Positions 1 to 12,815 are shown, counted from the first letter of the stretch. The stretch: 64,000 nt of DNA from Collybia mongolica (GCA_013420905.1 JAAXNY010000005.1:2294001-2358000); one strand, 5' to 3'. Notes: generated from the sequence alone by a model not told the origin. Made by a program: numbers and translations.

Positions 1-29
1 GATATGGTGAAGTAGTATCTCATGTATAT

Positions 30-545
30 GTTTGTATGTGTTTGTATTTGTTTTTATTTTTCTAAACCTCATCAACAACAAATTTCTTGCTACATATTGT
101 AAATGAATACTGTCTGTATATCATTTCACCACACATCTGGCCAAACAAACAATAATATTAAAGAAATTTCCCACAATATAGATGATACTTATCTCAGCAA
201 ATACAAAGCTGATGGACATGCTACTACTACATATTGTAAAGGAATACATTATATGTATGTTTATATGTATTTGTAGTTGTTTGTACCCTTCCAAATCACA
301 TTATCAACAACAGTTTTATTACTACATATTACAAATGAATATCATCTGTATATTACTTTGCCAACATCTGGACAAACAAACAATATTAATGAAGTTCCCA
401 CAATATAGATGATGCATATCTCAGCAATTACAAGGTTAACAGATACAATTGAAATTGTTACTACTTCTAGACATATAGAAGGGGTACATCAAAAAATGTA
501 TATTTATATTTGTTTGTACCTTTCCAAATTTGATTATAATCTCTT
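30..545. repeat. Imperfect tandem repeat, about 230-bp period
   Basis: Two diverged copies align by eye (about 65-215 and 298-440). They share blocks such as ATCAACAACA, CTACATATT, CAAACAAACAAT and CACAATATAGATGAT. The T-rich leader TTTGTATTTG/TTTGTACC recurs three times (about 40, 270 and 510). The copies are AT-rich and differ by substitutions and small indels, so the array is old. No credible reading frame runs through it. Confidence 0.6.
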
Positions 546-2942
546 GTTATATTAGATCTATTTTAACATCACATTTATATATACTTGGCCATAAGCATAG
601 CCAAACAAGTCAATGTAGACACTCCTGGAATCTATAATGCTCAATATCTTGACAATAGCTAGCTATATGAGTATGGTTAAATATAGTATGTGATAACACA
701 ACAAAAAACACTTAACAGGCATATGTACATTTATTTGAACTTTGTCTTTGATGATGATATTTCTATTTTTAGCATATCTAATAAGTTCTTGATTAACCCA
801 GGATGCAAGGGTAGAAATAAATTGTTTAATGTTGAATAGTTGATATACATTTCAATACTGTGGGAACTTGGTTCTATTATAGGCATTTGCATTGGTATTA
901 CTTCCTTATATCACACAATTGGGTAGTCCAACCTATAAATAGGTACATTGGATAAATACTGTGGGTGTACCAGAAGTCTATATCAGCCTACTAGAGCTGT
1001 GCAAATAGTACAGGGGTAAAGTATCAGTAAGAAGTAAACTAATATTTGTAAAAGAAATAAGAACATATCACAAGGTAGATAGAATTACACCAATGTAGTC
1101 TCAAGGTATACAGCAGCATATAGGTGCATATACAATAGAACAAGGTATATCTGAGCAACTAGATGTGGGGCACATATGGACTCACCTTACACACATCTGG
1201 TTAGGGCACAGGGGTGATTTGCACTACTTGGTCTAGACAGCACATCCAGGGGTGCACACCCAGCCACCAGGTGATGGTTTCACTATATGGAATACACCAC
1301 TGCACCACCCATGTCTGCCATGCTAGCTGCTCACTAGCAGATGTGGGCAGGCAGTCACTGGTAATGTGGCAGGTGCCTCTGTAGTTCTTGTTGCAGCTCT
1401 TATTGTTGTGATTTTGCAGTTGTTATTTTCACTGAGAGGGGTGGGTGTGAGAGAGGGTGGTGGTATCCATGGTGGTGGGACCTGGCATTGTATTTGGCAG
1501 TATTGTGCACAATCATATGGCAGGGAGGTGATGGGAGGGGCAGCTGGGGATGTAGTGGTGGAGGTTGACAACAAGGCTAACAGGCAATGTGGCACCCATC
1601 AACAATATTCAACCATTGCCAGTAATGGCCAAGAGTAGACAGCAGGGGCCATTATAAAAAACAAGCACCTTGGACTGGCAAGCTCATATTACCAAATGGT
1701 TAATCTGCATGTTTTATGCACATGACATGTAACCTTGAGGCCTTGTATTTGACTCTCCAAAATATTGCATTTTTGTGCATTAAATAAGCAATGGTAACTA
1801 TAATTAAGTAAGCAATCTGGACAGTCTGCATGGACTTCATGGGGAGTTGTTCCAAGCTGGGTCTGAGCATCCAAGTAACAGCATGGATTTATGGACTTAG
1901 CTTTGACTTGGCTCACATGCAGACTGTCAATTAAGCAGGGCTCCCTGCCAAACAGGGTTTGAGTCAGTCTGCAGACACCTGCATTTGTCTGTGTGGTCTG
2001 TGTGGCTCATGTCACTCAGTATAAAGTCCCCAGAGAAGCTACTGAGTTGGTTGTATATTTGGAATATACAAATATGGATCTACATTTTCAAGTTTGTTAA
2101 TTTTTTCACACAGTCCATCTCTGAGAGTCTGAGTCCCCACTTTACCAGCTGACTTGTTTTTAAGGAAAATGCCTAGATATATTTTGTTACCTTTTATTGG
2201 TGGATATTTGTATAGGATCTATAAACACCAACTTCTATTGGCATACACTATGGATATGGGTGAAGTTGTAAGGGGATCACTTGTTTGTCCACATCTAGCC
2301 ATCAGAATCACTATTGCACAGCTTGCACAGCCTCACTGTTATATTGATTATTCTGACACACACTGCTTTAACCCCTTGACAGATAGTAGTTTACTCTGGA
2401 CTGACATATCACAGATGGATTGTTGCATTGGTAGACTTACTGATATCAGATTCTGTTGTTATTTGAGACATAGGTACAATGTACTGTATATAAGGTGCCC
2501 CTTCCTCTCCATGGAAGGGCACCTTTGTAATAGACTTGGGCTGGGTTCTCTACTCATAGTCAAGCCTCTAGTGCTCTATGCTCATCCCTTCCCTGCATGG
2601 TTGTTCATACTGTGTATACTGCTCCCTGTCTGAGCCTCTTGGCAACATGACCCCTTACAGAAGTGCAACAAGTATTTGGCAAGCTCAAATGTGTGGTCAT
2701 ATTTCACCTTCATGCTGTGTATCCATGTCAAGCTACTCCCTGTACCCTACAATCTAATTCTAGGACAATGCCTGACAAGTGTTCCAGAACCAAAGTTATC
2801 AACAACAAAAAGTAATATAAAGTTGAATAAATTCTGGATAGTTAGTTCTATTGCAACAACCTGGTTCTAGAAATATAAAGAAAAGTTAATCAACAAAAAA
2901 CATAAGGACTCGTATCTGCCAGTAATGGCCCTCTACCTCAAG
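546..2942. other. AT-rich stretch without recognisable genes
   Basis: I see no supported coding region here. Open frames at 1323-1638, 1689-1916 and 2154-2633 show no domain, motif or codon pattern I recognise. Bases 1200-1660 are less AT-rich than their surroundings and G-rich on the plus strand. The one clear local structure is the hairpin at 2492-2525, listed separately. Most of this is probably decayed repeat DNA. Confidence 0.5.
2492..2525. repeat. Hairpin next to a TATA-like sequence
   Basis: The arms AAGGTGCCC...CTTCC and GGAAGGGCACCTT pair over 13 bp with one bulged C and a 7-nt loop. A TATATAAG sequence lies directly upstream. This could be the promoter region of a decayed LTR. I found no LTR ends or target duplication, so that reading is only a guess. 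Confidence 0.35.
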
Positions 2943-3375
2943 TAATACTTCTACTCCAAAGGAACCTCTTTACTGTTAAAGTGAGCCTATTGTCTACAGT
3001 ATTTGGTATCATAGCTTTCATTCCATGTACCAATATTATATGTGAAATCACAATATAAAACTACCCATGTATAACTACAGGAGATCTAAAGTCAAGTCCA
3101 ACTTGGTGTAATCAGTGCCCTTGACATTTGTTGATTGTCATACAAAATCCCAGCTATAAAAGTAGTTGTGACCATGCCAATTTAAAAGCTATCAGGCTAT
3201 TAGATGGCATCATTTGGAATCTTGAGATAATTTCTTTATGCCTACCATTTCACCTCCCAATTAACCATACTTCTACAATATAGTTGCTTGTCTATGTTAT
3301 TATTTCCCTTGACCCATTGCAAACACTATCAACTGGGTTCAAATTGTGCAATATCATTACATGGCACCCCACTTT

Positions 3376-3909
3376 TTAAATTAGCTTAGATAGAGGTAGC
3401 CCTGATACATTGATAACATTCAGATATTCAACAGGGTATATGGCTTCAGCTCCATCAATTCCTTCATATGCAATACAATCTGCATTGTGGTACATCTTGC
3501 CATCTCCAGGAAACATATCCAGTACTTTTTTATTGAGAGAGTCAACATCACCATTTCTGGCAGAAAAAATAGCTCTCTCAGAGTAAAGTGTATTATGTTT
3601 TAGAACAGGGTTTCCAATGTCAGGATATCCTGTGTCAATTAGAGACTTTACAGTATTTTGAGCACTGTGTAAGCAGCCAGGTAATGTGACATTTCCATTG
3701 TCATCTGTAAGCTTCCCAGGGCTAACTTCAATTTGCCATTTGACAAATTTGACTTCATCATCAGTAACACCATATAAGCACATATCTTTCTTTAGTTTGA
3801 GTATCTGAAGTTCATTCCACAGTGGGGGAGTGCATGAGTCAGGTACCCACAGCCTGTGCATGTGAACCATTAGGGATAACAGGTAGGGTTTGTTGGCAGT
3901 CACTATCAA
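3376..3909 (-). pseudogene. Helitron PIF1-type helicase C-terminal remnant (copy 1)
   Basis: The 177-codon open frame contains the block ERAIFSARNGDVDSLNKKV, followed by LDMFPGDGK, a YNADCI-like stretch and YPVEYLN...GLPLSKL. This order matches the region between the central motifs and the C-terminal motifs of PIF1-like helicases in fungal Helitrons, where such a block lies upstream of the last helicase motif. Walker A and B motifs are missing from the open frame, and it is far shorter than a RepHel protein (over 1000 residues). It cannot be an active enzyme. The same fragment occurs in the other three copies. Confidence 0.7.
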
Positions 3910-4850
3910 ATACTACAGTCAGCCCACCAAAGCCTCTACTACCTCCTCTAATATTCCAGAACACCCAGTTGACTATATCAAAGACATAACAATGCTGTCC
4001 AATTTTGTATAGTCATTTCCTATCACATTTGTAAATTGTCATACATCTATAGTGAAAAGTTTTTAGTGCTCTAATCTAACAGAGATCAGCTCTATTTAAA
4101 ATCCTTGGAACCTATATTTCTTCTACCCATGATATTTCTCTTGATTATTTGCACTGGATTCTAATTGTTTTAAACATAGGCTTAGACAGAGAGGAATTTT
4201 TTCAAAATAATGTATTAGGTTTCAAAACAGGGTTTGTAATGTTAGATTATTTTGTGTTGATTAAAGGCTTGATAGCAGAATTGGCCAGGTAAAAGTCATT
4301 TCTAAGTTTTTATCTGTATGCTCTTGATTTGTAATTTTATAAGCAGTAGTACCATTTACATGCCTATTTTATTGTTTTAGTTTGAGCATCTGAATCTAGT
4401 CAGACAATATACATACAAATAAGTTAAGGATAACAGATAATATTTGTTGACTTAGTCTACTTTAGTGGTGGTTATCCTGTGTTGTAAAGCAGGTGATTAT
4501 GTTTTGTTTTGAGGCAGGTGACTTAGCATGTGATACCTGGATAGATGTTTTTTTTTCATATTTAAATATATAATGTAATATGATGTAATTAAATCAGGAT
4601 TTGTAATGTTGGAATATATTGTGTGAATCCAAGGCTTTACATCAGAATTGGTCAGGTAAAGTCATTTTCATTTTTGTCTGTCTGCTTTTGATTTGTAAAA
4701 TTTCATAAGCAGTAGCATCATTTAAATGTATTTTTTAAAATTTAGTTTGAGCTTCTGAAATTTATGAGGAAGTGTACACACAAATGGGATAACATTTATT
4801 GATTTTGTGTGCTTTGGAGGTCATGTGATGTGGTGATCATGTTGTGTTTT

Positions 4851-4937
4851 GAGGCAGGTGACTTGAGCTGGTTTGAACAGGTGATTTGAGCAGGTGATTT
4901 GAGCAGGTGATTTAAGCAGGTGACTTGAGCAGGTGAC
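4851..4937. repeat. Minisatellite, 13-bp unit around GCAGGTGATTTGA
   Basis: About six tandem units with the core GCAGGTGA alternate with TTTGA, CTTGA or TTTAA. The array lies inside Helitron copy 1 near its 5' terminus. Copies 2 and 4 carry only two to three units at the matching place, so copy number varies among the elements. Confidence 0.75.
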
Positions 4938-5094
4938 ATAGCATGTGACTTTAACAACTTTTCTTGCTTTGTCATCCTTAGTCAACACTCTACTTAAAAG
5001 ACAACTTTTTTGCTGCTTTGTCAGACTTAGTCAGCGCTTAGTCAGGATTAGTCACAATCAATTCCCACATTCCTGGTACCTTAATATATACAGA

Positions 5095-7104
5095 CAAGCT
5101 TATGGCCCGTGGCTACGCCACGGCACTGCTACACTCACCCATGGCTCTACCACGTAACCTTCAGCTTGCTGGGGGCTCTGCCCCCAGACTCCCATCTTAG
5201 TCTCAATACTTTATTCTATGTTCAATTTCAATATTTTGGATGTAGGCTTTTTTCCCTATTCAAATCATAATCCATATAATACTTCTACTCCAAAGGAACA
5301 TCTTTACTGTTAAAGTGACCCTATTGTCTACAGTATTTGGTATCATAGCTTTGATTCCATGTACCAATATTACCTGTGAAATCACAATATAAAACTGCCC
5401 ATGTATAACTACAGGAGATCTAAAGTCAAGTCCAACTTGGTGTAATCAGTGCCCTTGATATTGGTTAATTGTCATACAGAATCCCAGCTATAAAAGCAGT
5501 TGTGACCATGCCAATTTAAAAGCTATCAGGCTATTAGATGGCATCATTTGGAATCTTGAGATAATTTCTTTATGCCTATCATTTTGCCTCCCAATTAACT
5601 ATACTTCTACAATATGGTTGCTTGTCCATGTTATTATTTCCCTTGACCCATTGTAAAGACTATCAACTGTGTTCAAATTGTGCAATATCATTACATGGCA
5701 CCCCACTTTTTAAGTTAGCTTACATAGATAGAGGTAGCCCTGATACATTGATAACATTCAGATATTCAACAGGGTATATTGCTTCAGCTCCATCAATTCC
5801 TTCATATGCAATACAATCTGCACTGTGGTACATCTTGCCATCTCCAGGAAACATATCCAGTACTTTTTTATTGAGAGAGTCAACATCACCATTTCTGGCA
5901 GAAAGAATAGCTCTCTCAGGGTAAAATGTATCAGGTTTTAGAACAGGGTTTCCAATGTCAGGATATAATGTGTCAGTTAGAGACTCCACAGTATTCTCAG
6001 CATCATAAAAGTGGCTAGGTAAGGTGACATTTCCATTGCCATCTGTAAGCTTCCCATGGCCAATTTCAATTTGCCATTTGGAAAGTCTCATTTTATCATT
6101 AGTAACACCATATAAGTACAGATTTTTCTTTAGTTTGAGTATTTGAAGTTCATCCCCACAGTGGGGAGTGCATAAGACAGGCACCCACAGTCTGCACCAT
6201 CAAATACTATAATTAGCCTACCAAAGGCTCTATCATCTCCTCTAATATTTTGGAATAGCCAGTTGACTGCATCAAAGGCAACAATGCTGTCCAATATTGT
6301 GTAGTCAATTCCTATCACATTTGCAAATTATTATGTGAAAAGTTAGTTGTTATTGCTCTAATTTGATAGGGATCAGCTCTATTCAAAATCCTTGGAATCA
6401 ATGTTTCTTCTACCTATAATATTTCTCTCAACCATGTATTACTATTTCCCTTACTCATTTGCACTGGATTCCTATTGTTCTAAAGATAGGGTTAGACAGA
6501 GAGTAATTTTTTCAAAATAGAATGTATCAGATTTTAAAGTAGGCTTTGTAGTGTTAGAACATTTTATGTTAATTTATGGATTAACAACCAAATTGCTCAG
6601 ATAAACTCATTTCCATTTTTATCTGCATGCTTTCCATGTTCTACTTTGATTTGTAATTTTATGGGTAGTGGCACCATTTAAATACTTTTTTTTTTCCAGT
6701 TTGAGCATCTGAAATTTATGAGGCAGCTTAAGGTTAATAGGTATTGTTTGTTATTTGTTGACTTAGTCCGCTTTGGAGGTCATGTGATGTGGTGTTGCAG
6801 ATCAGGTGATTAGTATGTGTCTTAGCATGTTACCTGGATAGATTTTTTTTTAAATATATAATGTATTAGTTTTTAAAGCAAGATATGTAATGTTAGAATT
6901 TATTGTGGTAATTAAGGGTGACTTAAGCAGGTGACTTGAGCAGGTGACATGGCATGTGACTTCAACAATTTTCCTGCTTTGTCATCCTTAATCAGCACTC
7001 TACTTAAAAGACAACTTTTCTTTGCTTTGTCAGACTTAGTCAGCGCTTAGTCAGGATTAGTCACAATCAAATTCACACGGCCATAGTACTTTAATATAGA
7101 CAGA
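5095..7104 (-). mobile_element. Helitron-like element, copy 2 (2010 bp)
   Basis: Read on the minus strand, the element starts with TCTGTCTATATTAAAG (ends at 7104) and finishes with a perfect 7-bp hairpin, CCGTGGC-GTA-GCCACGG (5107-5123), then GCCATAAGCTTG. A 5' TC and a 3' hairpin about 10 nt from the end are Helitron hallmarks. The last four bases are CTTG rather than the usual CTRR. No inverted repeats or target duplication flank it. It is joined without a gap to copy 1 on the left and copy 3 on the right. It is almost identical to copy 4 at 47724-49734, which has the opposite orientation. Confidence 0.7.
5720..6318 (-). pseudogene. Helitron PIF1-type helicase remnant (copy 2)
   Basis: Two overlapping frames cover the helicase. 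The upstream one (6318-6130) has ILDSIVAFDAVNWLFQNIRG and a decayed equivalent of the phosphate/Gln motif, which in intact helicases reads like VFGGDFRQ. The downstream one (6184-5720) carries the ERAILSARNGDVDSLNKKV block and the YPVEYLN...GLPL segment. The frame change and lost motifs mark a pseudogene. The translated sequence is identical to that of copy 4. Confidence 0.75.
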
Positions 7105-8994
7105 CAAGCTTATGGCCCGTGGCTATGCCACAGCACTGCTGCACTCACCCATGGCTCCACCATATAACCTTCAGCTTGCTGGGCGCTCTGCCCTCAGACC
7201 CCCATTTTTAATCCCAACAGCTTATTCTGTGCTCAACCTCAATATTTCAGGTATAGGCTTTTTCCCCTGTTCAAATCATAATCTGTATAATTTTCCTGAT
7301 CTAAAAGCACTTCTTCATGTACTACTTTTTGGTATACCTATTAATGTCTGTAGTATTTCATATAATAACTTTCATTCTATGTAAGGATGTTGCACATGAT
7401 ATTGCAACATAAAATGGCCCATATGTAAATATAGATTTATTAATCATCATACAAAATCCCAGCTGTAAAAGTAGTTGTAACCATATTATTTTAAAAGGTA
7501 TCAGGCTGTTAGATGCTTTCATTCAGATTCTTGGGATCAATTTTTTATACCCATTAATTTACCTCCCAATCAACTGTACTTCTACAATATGGTTGCTCAT
7601 CTATGTTATTATTCCCCTTGACCAATTGCAAATATCATCAACTGGGTTCAAGTCATGCAATATCATTACAGGGCACTTGAGATTACTTTTAAAGTTAGCT
7701 TAGATATGGGTAGGCCTGATACATTGGTAGAGTTCAGATATTCAACCTGATGCATGGCTTCAGCTCCATCAATTCCTTAGAATCTGCACTATAGTACACC
7801 TTGACATTCCCAGGAATTATATCCAGTACTTTTTTATCAAGAGAGTCAACATTGTTATCTCTGGCAGAAAGAATAGCTCTCAGAATAAAATGTATCAGGT
7901 TTTAGAACAGGGTTTCCAATGTCAGGATATCTTGTGTCAATTAGAGACCCTACAGTATTTTCAGCACAGTGAAAGCAGACAGGTAAGGTAATAATTCCAT
8001 TGTCATCTGTAAGCTTCCCATGGCCAACCTCAATTTGCCATTTCAAATTTGATTTCACCATCAGTAACACTATATAAGCACATATTTTTCTTTAGTTTGA
8101 CTATTTGAAGTTCATCCCCACAGTGGGGAGTACATAAGACAGGTACCCACAGTCTGCACCATCAAATACTATAATTAGCCCACCAAAGGCTCTATCATCT
8201 CCTCAAACATCTTGGAATAGCCAGTTGACTGCATTAAAGGCAACAATGCTGTCCAACATATGTAGTCAATTCCTATCACATTTGTAAATTGTCATGTGAA
8301 AAGTTAATTGTTATTGCTCTAATTTGATAGGGATCAGCTCCATTCAAAATCCTTGGAATCAATATTTCTTCTACCTATAAAATTTCTCTCAACCATATAT
8401 TACTATTTCCCTTGATCATTTGCACTGGATTCCTATTGTTCTAAAAATAGGGTTAGACAGAGAGTAATTTTTTCAAAATATAATGTATCAGATTATAAAA
8501 CAGGCTTTGTGGTGTTAGAATATGTTATATTAATTTATGGATTAACAACAAAATTGCTCAGGTAAACTCATTTCTATTTTTATCTGCATGCCTTCTATGT
8601 TCTACTTTAATTTGTAATTTTATAGGTGATAGCACCATTTAAATACTTTTTTTTTCCAGTTTGGGCATCTGAAATTTATGAGGCAGCTTAAGGTTAATAG
8701 GTATTATTTGTTATTTGTTGACTTAGTCCGCTTTGGAGGTCATGTGATGTGGTGGTCATGTTGTGTTTTGAGGCAGGTAACTTGAGCTGGCTTGAGCAGG
8801 TGACTTGAACTGGTTTCAGTAGGTGAGCTGAGGTGACATAGCATGTGACTCAAACACCTTTTCTTGCTTTGTCAGCCTTAGTCAGCACTCTACTTAAAAG
8901 ACAACTTTTTGTTGCTTTGTCAGACTTAGTCAGCGCTTAGTCAGGATTAGTCACAATCAAATTCACACACTAACTGTATTTTATAATAGACAGA
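7105..8994 (-). mobile_element. Helitron-like element, copy 3 (1890 bp)
   Basis: The element has the same organisation as copy 2, with its 3' end on the left and its 5' TC end on the right at 8994. The 3' hairpin has one mismatch in its stem (CCGTGGC against GCCACAG). Numerous substitutions and short deletions separate it from copy 2. It follows copy 2 directly, which completes a three-unit head-to-tail array. Confidence 0.7.
7690..8190 (-). pseudogene. Helitron helicase remnant (copy 3)
   Basis: Homology to the helicase fragments of the other copies runs over this stretch on the minus strand, but stops and frameshifts break it. The longest open piece (8070-7855) includes KWQIEVGHGKLTDDNG and GYPDIGNPVLKPDT-like segments found in the other copies. 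It is more degraded than copies 1, 2 and 4. Confidence 0.6.
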
Positions 8995-10326
8995 CATTGT
9001 TCAATGCTTGAAGATGCTCAATCGATGCAAATAATCGTCTTCATCATTGTCAGTCTGAGGTCATTCCTTCAACTTTAGATTCACGTTTTCTCTTTACCCT
9101 TGTTTTCTTCCTTTGTCCGCTACAAGTGTGTGTGAAAATTCATCTTTTCCAATGTAGCTTCTTTTCAACTTCCATGTTCTCCCCTTGTGTTCATCTACCT
9201 GAGTAGTACTTTGCCAATGTAAAGCAATCAACCCTGGTGAGTCTGTTTGTGCCCTTGTACACATTGCAGTAATGCCAATCCAAGTCATATAAGACATTTG
9301 GAGACCCTGGTTCATATTGGAGTAGGCACATTCTGGGAATTGTAAGGAGAGCACCCATTCCACATGCACTATTGCACCTTCCAACACTGGCCCACTCATC
9401 ACAACTCATCACAACTCCAGTTCCACTCATTGCACACTTGGCCATGGACACCCTTGCACCTCCTACTACTGGCATACTTGTCATTAGCACTCACTTGCTT
9501 TGTCATTGCAATGCATATGCTGACTGCATGCACTATTGGAGAACACATGGCTTGCTTGTAGATAACACATAGTATGACCCTGAGGTATGTGGCAACAATG
9601 GGAACTCCCTGCCATTGTTTAGACTAGGTATATAGGATAGAGACACCTGGCAGAGGATCCTCAGAGTATTCTCTTTGGATTTTCTCTGCTAGGTGAGTAC
9701 ATAGACTCTACTATACTTATAAATATAACTTTGGATTTTCTCTGCTAGATCATGCATTGGCTGACCTTGGGTTAGTGTGGCACAATGTAGAGTTGCCCTT
9801 ACAGTAGAATACCCTCACCATCAGAGACTGAATTTGTGTGCAATGCCCACCATGGGCACATTTGGAGCTGATAGTGACTCAGAGCACACCTTGAGTAGAG
9901 ACAATTTAGAATGATGTAAGATAATCCTAAACAAAGGGAGATGAAGGGAGATGAACTAGTATTGGGGGGAATGAAATTGTGAGGGGAAAACTTCCTCTAT
10001 TTTTACTATATCAAAACATCCACTAATTGTACCTAAGTCAAATCAAAAATCTAGACTCTCCCTTGTGTCTACAATGGGTAGGACCTTTTGGTGGACTCAA
10101 CTGATGGTCTGTCCAATGTTCTGAAGGCCTAGAATGCTTGGGTGGAGAGATGGAGCCATGTCAAAAGTGCCACAGGGGAAAGGTATTAACCCCTGGCCCT
10201 GACTGGGTGTTCTTGAAGGTGATGGGATGTGGTCCAAAGCATCTTGAGGTGCCTAGAGAGTATGTGCAATAAGTGGTAAGGAGTAGAAATTCTGTATAGT
10301 AAGAATAGTAAAGAAATAGGTGAGAT
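8995..10326. other. No recognisable gene; short direct repeat
   Basis: I see no supported gene. The minus-strand frames between 9094 and 9490 overlap one another and show no domain. A 20-bp exact direct repeat, CTTTGGATTTTCTCTGCTAG, occurs at 9673-9692 and 9729-9748. It may be the trace of an old insertion or excision. Confidence 0.45.
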
Positions 10327-10720
10327 ATGTGGGTTTCCATAGTACAAGCAAGACTATACTTGTCAATGGGCACAAGCATCCTCTGGAACCATCTTTGTAA
10401 TAACCATCCCAACATATGGATTATGAGCTGTGGCAAGTTCAATATTCCTATCACTGCAAAAGCTTTGCAGGGTGCTTTCAAAGACTACCACATATACCAA
10501 GGTACTGGAACTGCAAACTCATGCCTGATTACAAACTATCACAAAATTCATCAACAAGGCCTTTGTTGATGCAATTGTGGAGTTTATTGTTGCAGATTAT
10601 TATTATTATTTCTGAGTTTATTGTCCATCAAGGGAGTTTCCCTTATGTTAGACAGTACTGTACATTGGCACCAGTTAAGTAGGAAGAAAACTACAAGAGC
10701 TACTGAATGCCAACCCCCCC
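10327..10720 (+). pseudogene. hAT transposase N-terminal relic (BED zinc finger)
   Basis: The frame from 10327 contains GTSILWNHLCNNHP, which resembles the second half of a BED zinc finger (hydrophobic residue, then HL, then H). It is followed by a segment that resembles the linker of agaricomycete hAT transposases. In the same region the plus strand encodes FVDAIVEFIVAD, a conserved start of the hAT transposase core. Stops (TGA, TAG, TAA) interrupt the rest. The DDE core and the RW dimerisation domain are absent. Recognition is from memory of the family, so this is moderate confidence. Confidence 0.5.
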
Positions 10721-10919
10721 ACATACGCAGAGAAAGAGCTGGACAGTGCAACTGCACTGTTTTAGACAGTACTCCCCTGTTATGATCCTGGGTGATAAAC
10801 TAAGTGGTGAGGTGGTGGGAGTTTGTGCTACAGCCTCTCGGTTGGGAGAGGAGAGGGTAAGGAGAGCAGGGTAGTTGGGGACTGGTGCCTGGGTGGTGGG
10901 GGTGGGGGGCAGGGTGAGG

Positions 10920-12815
10920 AATTGGTTAGGTGTGGGCTGCTTGGTGGAAGTGTTGTGTGGCTTGAATGAATGCTAGTAGGGGTGTGATGCCTTTGGGGTT
11001 GGAGAATAAGTAGGAAATAGACTCAGCTTTGCATTTAAGCCTTGCTCTAAGGAGGTGTCTCTCACGTTGGTACTGCAGGCAGTAGAATAGGTAGTGCTTA
11101 ATGGATTCTACAGTAAGGCCACAACAGTGGGGGCATGTTGGCAAGGGCAGGCGGCCGATGCAGAAGAGGTAGAGGTTTAGGGGGATGTGGCCAGTTTGTA
11201 ATTGGGTCAGGATGGTGGATTGGGTATGAGTGAGGGGGTCTGTTATTTTGAGGTATGAGTGTGATGGGAGTTTGGGGTCAATGGCATTAATGGTTTGGTA
11301 GCGGGGTGATCTTTTCCATCTGGTTTTCCAGTTTTGGAGCAGATGTGAGAGGTGGGCTTGGCATGAAGCCGGAATACTCATTGGGATAGGGGCTTTGCAG
11401 AGGAGTGGGGGGAGGGAGGCAGTTGGGCTGGAGTTACCCAAGGTGGTGGTTTTTGCTAGTGCATCGGCGCGCTTGTTGGGGCCAAAGTCCATGTGGCCTG
11501 GTGTCCAGTGGAGGTGGAGTTTGATAACGCTTCTGGTAGGTGGTGGGGGGGGAATTTCACCTTGTGCTCGAATGGCTTTGTTGGCTTGCACATTGATGAG
11601 TTTGTGTTGGCAGGAGTGGAGTTTTTCAGAAGCCAAGTGGGCAATGTCAAGGAGGTAGTGTGCTGGGTGGGGTCTTTGATTGTTCATGGCCTTGATTAGG
11701 GCTTGGCTGTCAGTGCTGATGGTTGTGGTGTCTCATAATTGGCGTGTAAGGCCATTGAGTAGGTGGAGTGCAAGGATGAGTCCTACAGCTTCACCTTCAT
11801 ATATGGTGTGTTCAGTGGCTGGGCCAAGGTGGTAGTGGAGGGACTTAGCTTCATGTCTGTTTATGTATGTAGAGTACTGCTGCAGCACCAATCTGACCTT
11901 CATAGTCAGATCCATTGCTATAAATTGATACATGGGAGGAGTTGTGGGCTCTTGAGGCTTGTTGCAGGGCTTCATCCTTGGTGGGGGTGATGCAAGAGGA
12001 GAAGGAGGGTAGGTAGTTGGGTGGTTGCTGGATGGTGGAGAGGGTTTTGGTGGTGGGGGGATGGATATGGTATGTGACAAAGAGGTTGTGGAGGGGGGAG
12101 GGGTGTCGTTTGACTGGGTGATTTGCAGCTTGGCGTATTACCTGGTGGAGGGGGTGGGTGGTTGGTAGGGAGGCAAGGTGGGTAGTGGCACAAAATAGTA
12201 TTTTGTGGAAAAGGAGATCAATTGGTAGGAGATTGGCGTTGGCATCAAGTACATTGCCAGCAGTAGTACTGAGGGCACCTGTTATTGTTTTTGCTGCTCA
12301 TCATTGTACTGTTGTGAGTTTGGAGGTGATCTTGATGGAACCTAAACATTGTCCACTAGTGGGCAAATTGCAGATACCTGTGTACCAAATGTCAGCAGCA
12401 TATGTGAAGGCAGGAACTGCTACCATGTTGTATAGTTGTCAGATGTGGTTGGGGGGGGAGACTGCCAGAGATTCTGGAGAGGCGTGCAACCTGGAAGGTC
12501 CACCAGGTGGTGCTTGCTATGACTTTCTCAGTGTGGTGGCTCCAGTGGAGGTTGGAGTTGATGAGGACCCCGAGGTATTTGTACTTTGGTACTGTTTTGA
12601 TGACTTGTTGGATGGGAGGTTTTGCTGGGTTAGGGTGAGGTCAGGAGGGGGTGCATTGAGTGAGGTACAGGGGTAGTTCATGAGGGCGAGTTTGTTGATT
12701 TTGAATGGGGAGTTGTGTCTGAGTGACCAGTTGAAGGCTCCACTGGGGCATTCTACCATGTCTTTGATAATGAGGTGGGTGGCAGCAAGTGTGGATGTGA
12801 TGACAAGTAGGGCTA
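10920..12815 (-). pseudogene. LINE-1, 3' part: RT thumb, RNase H, zinc finger
   Basis: Reading right to left on the minus strand: the end of a LINE reverse transcriptase (12759-12517, segment GAFNWSLRHNSPFKINKLAL), then an RNase H start with LHYHLGPATEHTIYEGEAVG (12080-11733). Next is the RNase H C-terminus with HWTPGH and NKRADALAK, then a C-terminal Cys/His finger CPHC...IKHYLFYC (11687-10926). This order is that of Tad-like fungal LINEs. Stops and frame changes split the ORF. It continues across the Tc1 insertion into 14426-15255 and across Gypsy-1 into 45703-46590. Confidence 0.85.

Larger units (their letters stand above)
2943..5094 (-). mobile_element. Helitron-like element, copy 1 (3' end missing)
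   Basis: This unit is homologous to copies 2-4. It has the same helicase remnant on the minus strand, the same subterminal TTAGTCAG repeats near its right (5') end, and the same 5' terminus, which on the minus strand reads TCTGTATATATTAAGG. Homology with the other copies starts near 2943, and the 3' hairpin present in copies 2 and 4 is absent at the left side, so this copy is 3'-truncated or diverged. It abuts copy 2 directly in head-to-tail orientation. It is non-autonomous: no intact Rep or helicase gene is present. Confidence 0.65.

Noticed and set aside
2154..2633. 159-codon open frame on the plus strand
   Set aside because: No recognisable motif, odd composition (many Cys, Leu, His), and it runs through a hairpin and TATA-like repeat sequence.
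9094..9490. Two overlapping minus-strand frames of about 100 codons
   Set aside because: They overlap in different frames, show no family motif, and lie in AT-rich relic DNA; I considered a KDZ-type transposase but could not support it.
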